Below, piece by piece: positions 48,901-58,573 of a stretch of DNA of 64,000 nucleotides. Every line of letters starts with the position of its first letter. Positions within the stretch are counted from its first letter, which is position 1. Both the position numbers and the translations under genes were made by a program. The stretch comes from Bradyrhizobium sp. CB1650 (GTDB lineage: Bacteria > Pseudomonadota > Alphaproteobacteria > Rhizobiales > Xanthobacteraceae), in NCBI RefSeq assembly GCF_029761915.1, contig NZ_CP121695.1, positions 7,903,501 through 7,967,500 of the forward strand, given 5' to 3'. The notes under the pieces are model-generated. The model had not been told where the DNA came from. It saw only the letters and a program-made list of their open reading frames with translations, and made no database searches.

Positions 48901-51900
48901 CGGCGGTATCGGCACGACAATAGAGTGCAAAGCTCGCGCCGCCAGCATAACAGCGGCAACGTCAGGCGACCGGTCGACCAGCATGGCGACCATATCGCCA
49001 GCGCCCACGTCCAAATCCCGCAGGAAGGACCTGATAGCTGCTACGCGCTCACGCAGCTGGCCGAATGTGACTTCACCGAACTCGCCAAAATATGCTACCT
49101 TGCTGTGATTGGAGACACTGATCTGCTCGAAGGCTTCAACAAGCAGGCATTCAGACTCATATGGCTGCCTGGATCCCTCCAGCGAGTTCAGTAGAGTGAC
49201 GTCTGACGCGCTGAGGCAGCTCAGTTCCTCAATGGGCGCAAGCGGTTTGTCAACGCAGGCGGCAATCAGACAGCGCAGATTGTTGGCCATGCGAACAACT
49301 AGATCACTCGAAAATATGCCTTCCGCATACGCCAGCTGGAGCGCAATTTCATCCCCCTGATCTTGCGCGTACAGTGTTAAGTCGAATTTGACATAGCCTG
49401 TGTCGTATTCGCGGAATGTCAGAGCCAACTCGTCTTGACCAAGTGGCTCGGCGGCCTCGGAGTACATGTTGAACATGACCTGGAAGATCGGTGATCGACC
49501 AGGTTCGCGACATAACCTTGTATCCCTGACCATCCATCCGAATGGATAGGCCGAATTTGCGATGGCATCGCTGACCAGGCCCTGGATGCGCGTGGCATGA
49601 GCAGCAAAGGACTGACCGGCATCGATCGCGGCGCGGATTGGCAGCATATTCAGGAAAAAGCCAATGATGTCGGCGCTGCCAGGTTGATCCCGTACAGCGT
49701 GTGGCATGCCGACGACAATATCGTCCTGACCGCTATACATTCGTAGCAGCAGCTGGAAGCACGCCAGCAGTGTTGTCGACGTGGTGCAGCCATTTCGGCG
49801 CGCGAATTCTCTTACGCGACTGGAGAGATCGCTGCCAAGCAGCGCTGGATACGAGCCGCCGCGGTATGAATTTGTTTGCGGGCGCGCCTTTCCCAGCGAA
49901 AGCACCGGCGGATCATCACCGATCTGACGACGCCAATAGTGACGTTGGTTCTCCAGCGCCTCTGGAGAAACGTGCTGTTTTTCCCACGCCGCGTAGCCCG
50001 AGAGTGACGCCCGGTTCTCCGGCCAAGGCGCGGCGACATCTAAATACCTTCGCTGAAGATCTCTGAGCAGAATAGAGATCGACCAGGCATCGAGGATGAT
50101 TTCGTGAGCGGTGATCAATATGAGATGATTGTCAGGACCAAGCCGGACCATGCGCGCGCGAAACAAGTGGCCCTGTCCGAGATCGAAATTGTCTTTCATC
50201 TCCGTTCGCCGAAACTGTGCGATGAGCTCCTCAGCCTCAGAGGAGGTGAGATGAGATACATCGATCAATTCAAGACTGGTGCATGGCGGAGCATCAAAGC
50301 ATTGAACCGGACCGTCTTCGTCGATAAAGCGCGCCGAAAGTGCCTGGTGGGAATGAATGACCTCGGTCCAGGCGCGACTGAACCGAGCTAAATTGATGGT
50401 TCCCTTAAGCCGCAGCCCGCCTTGAATGATGTAGTTCCTGGCAGATGGATCAAGCTGCGCCAAAAACCACAGGTGCTCCTGGAGGTGCGTCAGGGGTGAT
50501 CGGTTTCGCTTTTGGCATGTCAAAGCCGTGCATGGATTGAGCTCAGCGCCAGCCTCTATCGAAGCGGCAAGAGATCGAATTGTGCCATTCAGGACCAGTC
50601 TGAAATCCGCTCTCACTCCGAGCAAGGTCTGCAACTGTCCCAATATAAGCATTGCGCGGAGCGAGTCTCCGCCGAGGCTTATGAATTGGTCATTCACACC
50701 TATGTTCTCTATACGCAAGATGCCGGACCAGATTTGACGTAGCCGGACTTCGAGGTCTGATTGCGGCTCCTCGAATGGCGTTGCCAATATGGGCCGAACA
50801 CTGCCCGGGTCAGGCAATGCTGCAAAGTCGACCTTTCCGTTCCTGGTCAGTGGAATACTGCTGACGTGGATGATTCTTTCCGGAAGCATGTAGCTGGGGA
50901 GTGCCTCAGCAAGAAAATTCTGAAGGTCGCTTTCCGCCAGTTCAGCTGGAGCCGACACATACGCAACCAGCCGCCGCGATTCGCCTTGCGCCTCCGACCC
51001 AGCTATATCTCGCGCCGTAAGCTTTACACCTGCGCAGACAGAGGCGACTGCGACGGCGCCATGAACCAAGGGATGAGCGGACAAACGAGCTTCGATTTCT
51101 CCCAGCTCGATTCTGTGCCCGCGAATTTTGACCTGACGATCCCGTCGACCGAGACATTCCAGAAGCCCGTCGGAACGGAGGCGCCCAAGATCACCTGTCC
51201 GGTATAGGCGCCGGAACGACGGGTCGTTTGAGAACGGGTTCGGCCCAAAGGCATCCTTGGTGCGGACATCGTCATTGGCGTAACCGGCAGCGACACCGAC
51301 GCCACTCACACAGATTTCGCCGACCTCCCCCACCTTGCACAGCCGCAGTCCGTCGGCGACGTAAACCTTAACGTTATAAATCGGTCTGCCGATCGGTACA
51401 TAAAGCTCAGCCAGCGCCGGCGGCACGGAAACCAGATGATGCGTCACGCCGTCGGCGCACTCGGTCGGCCCGTAGTGATTGAGAACGGAAACGCGGGGAT
51501 ACAAGGCAAGCCACGCACGCGCCAATCCGGGCGTTAGAGGTTCTCCGACCGTTGAGATAATCCGCAAGCCGTCCATGGCTCGCTCTGCCGCGGCAAGCGA
51601 TTGCAGATATTCAACAAACACTGCCAGCATCGACGGCACGAGTTGGACGACCGTAGCGCCGCATCGTTGAATTGCTTGAAGCAGCGATGAGGGCGATCTC
51701 ATTGTCGCATCATCGATGATTGATGTAGAGGCTCCGACGCAAAGCCCAGAGAGAAGCTGCCAAAGCGAGATGTCAAAGCAGTGCGATGCCGTTTGCGCGA
51801 CGCAATCCGTCCGAGTGAGACTTAGGGCATCGATCTTTGCCGCCAAATGATTGTTTAGGCCGTCGCGCTCGATCATTGCGCCCTTAGGCTGGCCCGTCGA

Positions 51901-52428
51901 ACCAGACGTAAACAAAATATAGGCAAGTCCATCCACGTTCGGGGATGGCACAACAGACGAGGTCTGCACCCGACGCAGTGCCGCCTCTATAGCTACGAAT
52001 TGAGGAGCTGCTTTGCTGCTCTTCTGGAATAGGCTGAGGGAATCCGGCCGGTCTCGGCCCATCAACAAAGCGCAGCGGCTCTGCTCGATCATGAACGATG
52101 TACGGGAAGCCGGCAGCGATGGATCGAGCGGTAGGTACGTTGATCCAGCTTTCAAAATTGCGATGACCGCCGTCGCCCAGTCGAGGTCCCGCCCTCCCCA
52201 ATAGCCGACAACCGCGCCGCGAGCACCCTGCTCTCGTAAGGTCCTTGCAAGGGTATCCGATCTTGATCGTAGCGCCTCATATGTGAGTTCGTCTGCGCCG
52301 TGCCTCAGCGCAACTCTCTCCGGATCCGAACCTGCAAGCCGATTGATCGCCGTGACCGCGTCTACCGGTTGACGCTCCATAGACTGCTTCTTGCCTGATT
52401 GATTTTCCGTAGGCACGTGCCCCGCCAT
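45967..52428 (-). CDS. Two-module non-ribosomal peptide synthetase, A-T-C-A-T-C
   Basis: 2153 residues. A1 (LFTSGSTGQPKG, NHYGPTE, LYRTGDLGR, VKIRGHRIELGEIE), T1 (LGGDSL, Ser near 588), C1 (HEIILDAWS near 773), A2 (IYTSSSTGRAKG, NFYGATE, LYRSGDIAR), T2 (IGGDSL, Ser near 1635), terminal C-like domain (HHFVADG near 1817). No thioesterase or reductase. C1 has Glu for the second His of HHxxxDG. A2 lacks the Asp that binds the substrate amino group (VASAW where FDxSxW is usual), so it may load a non-alpha-amino acid. The last C domain may release the product by condensation. Start ATG 52428. Expected product: a dipeptide-like amide; substrates unknown. Confidence 0.93.
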   Translation of the reverse strand: MAGHVPTENQSGKKQSMERQPVDAVTAINRLAGSDPERVALRHGADELTYEALRSRSDTLARTLREQGARGAVVGYWGGRDLDWATAVIAILKAGSTYLPLDPSLPASRTSFMIEQSRCALLMGRDRPDSLSLFQKSSKAAPQFVAIEAALRRVQTSSVVPSPNVDGLAYILFTSGSTGQPKGAMIERDGLNNHLAAKIDALSLTRTDCVAQTASHCFDISLWQLLSGLCVGASTSIIDDATMRSPSSLLQAIQRCGATVVQLVPSMLAVFVEYLQSLAAAERAMDGLRIISTVGEPLTPGLARAWLALYPRVSVLNHYGPTECADGVTHHLVSVPPALAELYVPIGRPIYNVKVYVADGLRLCKVGEVGEICVSGVGVAAGYANDDVRTKDAFGPNPFSNDPSFRRLYRTGDLGRLRSDGLLECLGRRDRQVKIRGHRIELGEIEARLSAHPLVHGAVAVASVCAGVKLTARDIAGSEAQGESRRLVAYVSAPAELAESDLQNFLAEALPSYMLPERIIHVSSIPLTRNGKVDFAALPDPGSVRPILATPFEEPQSDLEVRLRQIWSGILRIENIGVNDQFISLGGDSLRAMLILGQLQTLLGVRADFRLVLNGTIRSLAASIEAGAELNPCTALTCQKRNRSPLTHLQEHLWFLAQLDPSARNYIIQGGLRLKGTINLARFSRAWTEVIHSHQALSARFIDEDGPVQCFDAPPCTSLELIDVSHLTSSEAEELIAQFRRTEMKDNFDLGQGHLFRARMVRLGPDNHLILITAHEIILDAWSISILLRDLQRRYLDVAAPWPENRASLSGYAAWEKQHVSPEALENQRHYWRRQIGDDPPVLSLGKARPQTNSYRGGSYPALLGSDLSSRVREFARRNGCTTSTTLLACFQLLLRMYSGQDDIVVGMPHAVRDQPGSADIIGFFLNMLPIRAAIDAGQSFAAHATRIQGLVSDAIANSAYPFGWMVRDTRLCREPGRSPIFQVMFNMYSEAAEPLGQDELALTFREYDTGYVKFDLTLYAQDQGDEIALQLAYAEGIFSSDLVVRMANNLRCLIAACVDKPLAPIEELSCLSASDVTLLNSLEGSRQPYESECLLVEAFEQISVSNHSKVAYFGEFGEVTFGQLRERVAAIRSFLRDLDVGAGDMVAMLVDRSPDVAAVMLAARALHSIVVPIPPDYPPDRIQHILRDSQAKVLVHANTTETGSDIPSICLLTLDRCRALTDDFESGGSPSDHQIANLIYTSSSTGRAKGVLIPESAILNRLNWMWRRFPFDSIDVMVVQKSASLVASAWEYFGGLLRGVPTLILTRGQVLDPDLLLCSLAKHRVTRFFASPPLLSGIIGSQERQPQRTALRLVTSSAEPMPSSLPARWRGSFPGVPLWNFYGATECASNAAVHETSDADDDSALVPVGRPIDNVKLYVLDSRLKRVPVGAPGELCIAGRCLSAGYWQDQHRTDRCFVPNPYDGGQYDLLYRSGDIARISTSGLLEICGRSDNQIKVRGFRIEPEEVEVALESHPAIAKAAVFAEGIDDDRGLTASVVPARENLSTGEILAHLRNRLPSPMVPTAFRFVDSVLLTTSGKIDRARLSSVPYREIETRPSAEPRTRNERVLARIWEDLLGAKGVGIDSSFFDIGGDSLLSVRCVTLARKAGLNLTVNQLYRTPTIRELAAGEAEAAPHNVASADGFLPVPPVISFWNSLLGFDEHFNIGDLFFLRGGILNIKILDRALAHVIERHEGLRLRVARTQDGLRLGIGPCPAEHIVEEIDLVRMTGPDQRRTIESVSARCQHMFRFDGHTPLVHVAAFRTSESGDYYLLMLMHHFVADGMGYRLFLEALEGAYHALAASHDVNDPETVQRLSPWLKRLEHYANSEAPDELKHWEDIDYDQVNLRVSDASSRGTSVAEGSERELHDASAGGRREDANGRSLRVDQAKYHLEINGEATAGLLTIGAKSAHCQDFDVFLAALSGAFGAVFGNYSLWIDSLTSTRGQLFDDFDSSQIIGLISELAPLSLNVTGRESRSDRARLIYRQRNALPRGGIGFRALKYLNRDPAVRRRLDRLPLPRIGVNYRARLQRHFPRRFLDTDPYPLWIGEHMHQAAAIHVFWFDVGYQSGNLQIDTTYDPSVVDYEVTRHLCTVLQQELLQTIDEFVALRTL

Positions 52429-54928
52429 TCGTCGCCTTCTTCGGCGCCCAAATCGGAACGCCGGAGCTCGTCATCGAGGTGTGCATGCGCAGCCACCCTG
52501 ATTCCGCATGTCGTAAGGTTTTGTCCGTATGACCTTCTCGATGTTCGCTTCTGGCTCGATGATCGGCAGAGGAACAGAAGGACGCTAGGACCCCGCGTCC
52601 ACTTTGGCACCTACTTCCTCTTGTAGTGGACCTGCCATCGTCTGCATGGCACCCGCAATCAACGCGCCCACAGGCTCGTTACGGCTTGTGATTAGCGTAA
52701 TCGTCCGATTTCCCGGCACTTGAGCCGGCACCACCAACCCATTGAGAGCGTGTTGGCCACCCCGGCGATACAGCTTGTACGGACGAAAGGCTTCTTACCG
52801 TAACCACCGCCAGACCGATGGTGTTCAAGCCGGTGATCGCCGCAACAAGGACCCGGCGGCGCCTCAACATTGCAACGAGTTATCGAAGCTCGCAGCAGCA
52901 GTCCCAAGCACGGCCTTGAGGTCATTCAAGTGCCGGCACCGGCAAAGCGCCCGATCACCTCGTCACCCAAATCCGAATAGCTCCGGGAGATTGATTTATG
53001 GCTATAGATAACCCGAGCTGGAAACTGAGGCGTCGTATCATCGCGTAGCGCCCGGGGGCGAGCACAAACCGCTGTGGATAGGCGCCGAGGGCATATTTCC
53101 CGGGCGGCGCACGGTTGAACGGCTGGCCGTTCGCAGGGACGTATGGCTCATGAAGGCTTCGATCGACAGAGACGCAGCCTGCCCACGGGCGGCCTCTGCG
53201 TGAGGATTAATCCAGCGCAATGCGCTCGCCAGACTTGCTTGATGAGCTACTCGACCACTTTCCACGACCTTTGCGGTCTTGGGCGCAGCATATTCCTTTC
53301 CGCTTAAGATCATCTGGTGAAATGCAAGCGTCGCGTCCTTGCTCCCGATCGGCAGACTTTAAAAATGAAGCGGTCCGATTTTGGCGCTCTCCGCTCAGCT
53401 ATGCGGGCCCGTCAATTCAACGATGCTGGACTGCATGAGCAGCATCATCCACGCCACAAATCGCAGCCTGCTGATGCTGCGAGCGGCGAGCACTAGTTCG
53501 GCTTGTGCGGTCTGCTCACCGTACTTCCAGGCGCCATTTGTGCCCCCCAGGCAGTCCGCCGGTACTAGATGTGATTGCGACCTTAGTGGGCTGGGGGAGA
53601 CTTGAGACGTTTGGCGTTAGGCTGAGATTTTTTGTCCGCAAGCCAATGCGCAACGTGCTGTCAGGTTTGGTGGGGCAGCCCAGCTGCTCGCATGAAAGGT
53701 GGCCGATGTCACGAGGCCTAAATGCCGCAGCGTGATCTCTCCTGGGCGATCGTGACCGCGGCAAGGCCCAACATCAAGTCGCGGTTGATGCCGAAATGGA
53801 GGCGATAGAGCCACCAGATTGCGCAGGACCGGTCGAGATCGGAGAGTGCCCGAGCGCGCTTTATTGCTGCTGCGACCCGCGCTATTGGCTTCATGACACG
53901 TCTCATCTGGGAACCTGAACGTCTCGGGGCCAGTGCTCTAAATTTGGTGAGTTTTTGATCGGTGACGGTCGGCTGTCGCGCGCATGCGTCGGCAAAGGAT
54001 TGGGAGCTCAGGTTCATGTTTACCATGGCATTGGGCGTCTCGAAGCTTGATGGGAAACACGCATATGTGCATCCGACCTTTCCGTAACCTTACGATGCAA
54101 GCACCGCTTCCCCAAACACCCAGATCTGGTAGTGACAATTGACAGCACTCTTATGTTAAGCGATGGCGCGCATTAGTTCGCAGACCCGATGCTGTCGCAT
54201 CGAACCGATCGGAGTCGATGGCGGTGGCTGCACCTCGGAAAACGGGGCGGCGCGGGCTCGGGGCCATGTGATATCGCCTCGACTCATCGATGGCCGGTTG
54301 ACGATAGAGAGCTTTATTCGCGCCTGATGAACCCGCTCCTCGCGACTGGCCGTTAATGGAGATGATGATCCACTGCGACTTCCGGCCGCTGCGGGGATGC
54401 GGTCAACGAATGTGTATTCGTCATTTGAACAACTCGCCGGTCGACCACCTAGCCGATTGGACACGCGATATAGCCAGGGTAGCAAAGCTGCCCGCCCACA
54501 ACACTGGCCCGGTACGGTCGACAGCACGTTGCGCAGCCTGTTGCGGCCTTCACGAATATGAGGCCAAGCGAATATAAACTTGGCGCGCACCACCCACTCT
54601 CTGAGGAGGATCCTTCAACTGAACAGACTACCAATGCATTATCGTGCTGTGAGCACATGCATGCTCTAAGACCAATTTCCCGGTCGCGATTACCGGGTTC
54701 GTTGAAGTCTGTACTTGCCCCGCCTATACCGCAGAGAAAATACTTTGTGCCAGGCTTGGGAGCGATCGGTTTCATTTTGGCAGCGTGCGCTGATGGGGCA
54801 GTCAGCGGTCGTCAGTGAGCATGGTCCGCAATTGGCCACAACAGCTGCTGTTCGTTTGTGAATTGCCGCATAGGTTTCGTCAGCTTTTGGAAAACAAGCG
54901 TGAGGACAGAGCCGCTAGGGTTAACGAG
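52429..54928. other. Decayed region upstream of the NRPS operon
   Basis: The NRPS promoter should lie in the first few hundred bases, but no clear sigma-70 or -24/-12 element was found. Beyond that, frames such as minus 52679-52870 (starting MLRRRRVLVAAITG, one membrane helix) and minus 53718-54026 are open but unassigned. Confidence 0.4.
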
Positions 54929-55600
54929 CCGTGGTAAAGACAGAGCCATTACCAGAATGGGACAGCGCCGAGTCACGTTCCTGCCAACCTCAATCTGCGG
55001 CGCAGGCGCGGCAGGGACAGCGCCGATCCAGTCCCAACCAGACCGGCGCCGAGTCGCGCCCGCGCTGCTTCCGGTGTCCGAGAAGCGAGACCTTGGTACC
55101 CGCACTGTCATGATTTTTCAGGCACGGACACCCGGTCCGCTTGTGCCGAGGGAGATTGACGACGTTAAACTTAGCGGCGCGTGTGGTCTTTCAAGCGATC
55201 GCTTCCATGCCTCCCGTCTTACTCCGCCAACATTCCTTCTCTGTCATGAGCGGCAGCGTGCAAGCCTTTTTCATGCATCGGAGCGGTTTAGCATGCTGGC
55301 ATCTCCAATTTCTCCCGAAGGTAGCGGACCAGCGTAAAAAGTAGCAGACGATTCAACCAATTCAGGTAGGTGATTGGCAGTCGTACTAAGCCTACAACTT
55401 GGCAGCACCCCAGAAGGGCGAAGTGTCAGCGTTGATACCGAATGGGGCAAGGCTGGTGCCAAGGTTAGCGGCGCGTGGTAGGGACAGCGCTTTCCAGGGA
55501 TTGGGCGCCGAGTCACGTCGCCGTTAACCCTTGACGTCGCTGGCGCGGTAGGGACAGCGTCTTTGAAGGCTTGCTCACTATTAAAGGTAGGTGGCCAGCG
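54929..55600. repeat. Degenerate repeat family around GGTAGGGACAGCG
   Basis: Related units near 54929, 55004, 55471 and 55541 share a pattern of G-GTA-GGGACAGCG, a variable middle, and GGCGCCGAGTCACG. On the minus strand this gives a recurring ALSLPR / VTRR peptide in changing frames, as if a repeat protein gene has decayed. No family could be named. Confidence 0.45.
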
Positions 55601-56691
55601 GTACCTCTCGGCAATACCATTTCGTAGCACCGGGAGGGGGCTTGCCCTCACGGGAGCAAACGTGGCCAGCGACACAGAGGCTTGCGGCATCGGCCAGGAA
55701 CAGCGCTTTCAGGGTTTCACTACCCGATCGCCGAGCCACCGGCTAGTTTCGCTAGCATAGCGGCTGGCAGGAGCAGCATCGGATTCGTTCCATGGCGCCA
55801 GTCGCGTCTGCGCTGCTCTCCGTGTTCGGCAACAACTCTTTCCTGACACCCTCGTCGCTCTTGGCACCGCTGGGCAACATCGAAGTCTCTCAGCTGAGTG
55901 ATCTTGGGGTATGCCGGCCCGCCGCGTTCGAATGGTCCGGACAACGCCCAAGCCGAAACCGCTCAGCTCAACCGCGCGCCGAATCCCAATTCGTTCGGGC
56001 TCATACATGATGGGCGCGATACGCGTGGCCATCTGTTCGACTTGATAGTGGCGGATCCAATTCGCGACATCTCTCCGCTTTCCCTCGCGGTATCGCCCGC
56101 ACGTTCCAAGCCGATACTGCGAGGCTTTGCTCTCTGGACGCCACTCTTGTGCAGTCAATGGCTGCTGCCAAAGCAGGTTACGACTTGCCGTAGCGCGGTT
56201 TGATTTGAACTGGTCGTTATACTTGATAACCCGACCGGCGCGCGTTCCTTGAGCCTCAGCTAAGAGAGTTCGCCGCGGACGGGAGAGCCTAAAATTCTGT
56301 ATCATGGCTGATGGGGGCGTGCGGAACGTCCACAAAGATGTTGTACCAGTAGACGAAATTCTCCGAGCCTAGAGAATGAACGAGATTAGGATCCCTGAAA
56401 CGCGCTGTCTGCACTAATCCAAGGATAAAAACCACTATAACCTTGGCTGAACGGCTGTCGCTGCGATCGCGATAGTCTGCGCCGGCTCATTTCATCGGAG
56501 CTGCAACTCCATTTCGATGAATGGAGGAGCAGCGCCTCGCTCAGTCAGCATCTTTCCTTGCTTCGAGGCCGTTCGTGCGAGTTGGGCAGCGGAATCGAAC
56601 CGCTGCCGAGGCAGCAGTTCGGGTGAGCTTCGGCCAGCGCCCAGAAAACCTGCGCCGCCGCGAATGGAAAGACGGTCAACATATTGGGGCT
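55601..56691. other. Decayed stretch, nothing recognised
   Basis: Long frames on both strands (minus 55709-56335, plus 55898-56203) but no recognisable family and no start signals. Confidence 0.4.
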
Positions 56692-56765
56692 TGTGCGGGT
56701 CGCCCCAGTAGCGTCCGGGGCGATACGGTGGCTCGCATACCTTGTGATGTTTTTAGGTAGATTAT

Positions 56766-56776
56766 AGCCAGTGGTT
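56766..56776. promoter_or_regulatory. Putative operator before the truncated XRE copy
   Basis: AGCCAGTGGTT at the same distance from the start codon as at 25766. The shared 5' flank reaches back to about 56692, including a small piece of trbI-like sequence. Confidence 0.4.
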
Positions 56777-56806
56777 TGATGACCGTCGAAATGGCTGCTT
56801 TCGCGC

Positions 56807-57244
56807 ATGAGAGCTCGTGCGCTTTTGGCTTACAATGTGCGCCGGATCCGCGTCCAGCGCGGTATTCCGCAAGAGCAATTGGCTTACGATGCGGGAGTTG
56901 ATCGCTCCTACATGAGCGGACTTGAGCGCCAGCAAGCGAATCCGACAATCGATCTTCTCGATCGCCTTGCCGAAACGCTCGGCGTAGCTGATTTGGAGTT
57001 GTTCAATGCGCGACTCGTTTCATCAGCTGATCACTTGCTGTCATGCCTTGGGACTAGCGGTAGAAGCGCAAAACAAGAACGCTGCAACTTCCAATGCAGC
57101 TTAACAACGGACTTAATCCCTCGATTTTCGAAATTTGCACTCGGCATGAATGCAGGTCGTCCCTGTGATACCGTGTCTTTCGTTCTACCCGGAGACGTAG
57201 ATTTTCCTTACGGCGTGCATGCCGGTTGGCTTCGCGATAGTTGA
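56807..57244 (+). pseudogene. XRE-family regulator (copy 3) truncated and fused to a dispersed repeat
   Basis: The first 61 residues match the gene at 25807 (RRIRVQRGIPQEQLAYDAGV to LDRLAETLGV). After ADLELFNARL (near base 56993) the sequence becomes the dispersed 0.4-kb repeat, and the frame runs on to 57244, giving a 145-residue chimera. The helix-turn-helix is complete, so a DNA-binding product is possible, but the basic tail is lost. Confidence 0.7.
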
Positions 57245-57418
57245 GCACACACAATCGAAACAGAGCGCCCACGGCCAGGAATATCGCTCCGAAGGCGTCT
57301 TTGCGTTCTTAGACTGCAAGCCGCAAATTCCGGCTGGCTATCTTGCCTCACTATGTGCGACACGACACTGCATGGCGGTCGGATTTCAGATCATAAGCCA
57401 CCGATGTAGCTTCCTCAG
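56993..57418. repeat. Dispersed ~0.4-kb repeat, copy C
   Basis: Matches 31785-32177 and 42289-42712 with scattered differences. Here it has joined the XRE gene at TTGGAGTTGTTCAATGCGCG. Confidence 0.8.
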
Positions 57419-57653
57419 CGATGCCGGTGTTCTTGACCGCGCCCGATGAGGTCGAGACTTGGATGACCGCGTCATGGGTTGAAGCCAAGGCATTCCAGCG
57501 GTCGCTGCCGGACTCCCTGAAGATTGTTGCGAGGCGCGTGAGGTCTAGTCGACCGCACAGCCGCGAATCTCTGGATCGGAAACATCGCAAGTCACGGACG
57601 AAGACGTTGATGACTTCGCCCAAGAGATGCTGAAGATATAGCGCGGTATCGGC

Positions 57654-58475
57654 ATGAGGCCACCATTCTACGCCGAGACGGTCAGCATGAAGGGCAACAG
57701 GTCCTGGCCCCTCTGGATCGTGAGGAACACCTACTGCAACTCGCTAGGTTGCTTCCTCACAAAAGATCACGCAGAACGCGTCGCCGCCACAATGAACAAG
57801 GAATCCACGCTGATGGCACAGACGGAGGGCGATCTGATCTCTCATCGGGAAGATGCGGGAGAATACTACGTTCTGCCCGAAGAGGCGCTGCAATACCTCC
57901 ACGAGAAATGGAGAGATCATTTTCAGGCGATGGCGGATGATGGGCGCGTCATCCTTAAGTCCGTCGAAAACGAGCTGTCACAGCTTGTCAGGCTCTTGAA
58001 CTCGTTCGCCGCCGTGGTGGCGTTGAAGCATGTGCAAAAGCGCCTGTCTGTCTACAAATTCGAATTGCAAATGGAGGCTTTCCTCGAACTTGAGATGCTT
58101 ACGACAGCATTCGTAGTCACTTACGTACGCTTGCACCAAGGCGGTAGCGGCAGCGGCTTTTCGCGCGACAGCATCCCAGAAAAACTGCGCAGCATTCACG
58201 ATTGGGTAGTCGATTTGAGAAACAAACGTTTCGCGCACAACGACGAACACGATTCGGTTTCCAAGACGCTCGAGGTGTCGTTCGAGGACAATCGTTTTGA
58301 CGTCAAATTTGGACTGTCGCTTGGATGCCATATCGGAGGCGCCAAGGAATGGCCCGATCTCGTGAGCGCCGCCGAGTCCATATATCTCGAGAGGATCGAG
58401 AAGCTACTCGCGCGAATGAAGCAGAAGACCGGCCACGAATGGGCCCTCCGAAGCCGTCCGGCGCCTGAGGAGTGA
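57654..58475 (+). CDS. Conserved-looking protein with HEPN-type RNKRFAH motif
   Basis: 273 residues (262 if ATG 57687 is used). Mostly helical; not assigned to a named family with certainty. The segment IHDWVVDLRNKRFAHNDEHD (near residue 185) matches the Rx(4-6)H pattern of HEPN domains, as in AbiU2-like and other RNase toxins, but the catalytic use is inference. An upstream helical bundle precedes it. It stands alone on the plus strand, 40 bp outside the repeat-rich area, with no partner antitoxin recognised. Confidence 0.6.
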   Translation: MRPPFYAETVSMKGNRSWPLWIVRNTYCNSLGCFLTKDHAERVAATMNKESTLMAQTEGDLISHREDAGEYYVLPEEALQYLHEKWRDHFQAMADDGRVILKSVENELSQLVRLLNSFAAVVALKHVQKRLSVYKFELQMEAFLELEMLTTAFVVTYVRLHQGGSGSGFSRDSIPEKLRSIHDWVVDLRNKRFAHNDEHDSVSKTLEVSFEDNRFDVKFGLSLGCHIGGAKEWPDLVSAAESIYLERIEKLLARMKQKTGHEWALRSRPAPEE

Positions 58476-58573
58476 CCGGGCGGAGTACGAAAAGACGAAC
58501 TGCCGTCCGATTAATCGCGTAAGGGGCCAGCCACCTAACTAGACACGTTCCCTGGGCAAACGCAGGGGTCATA

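Noticed and set aside
57950..57990. Possible tts box (type III secretion regulon) near CGAAAACGAGCTGTCACAGC
   Set aside because: Spacing and core do not fit the TtsI consensus, and it lies inside a coding region.
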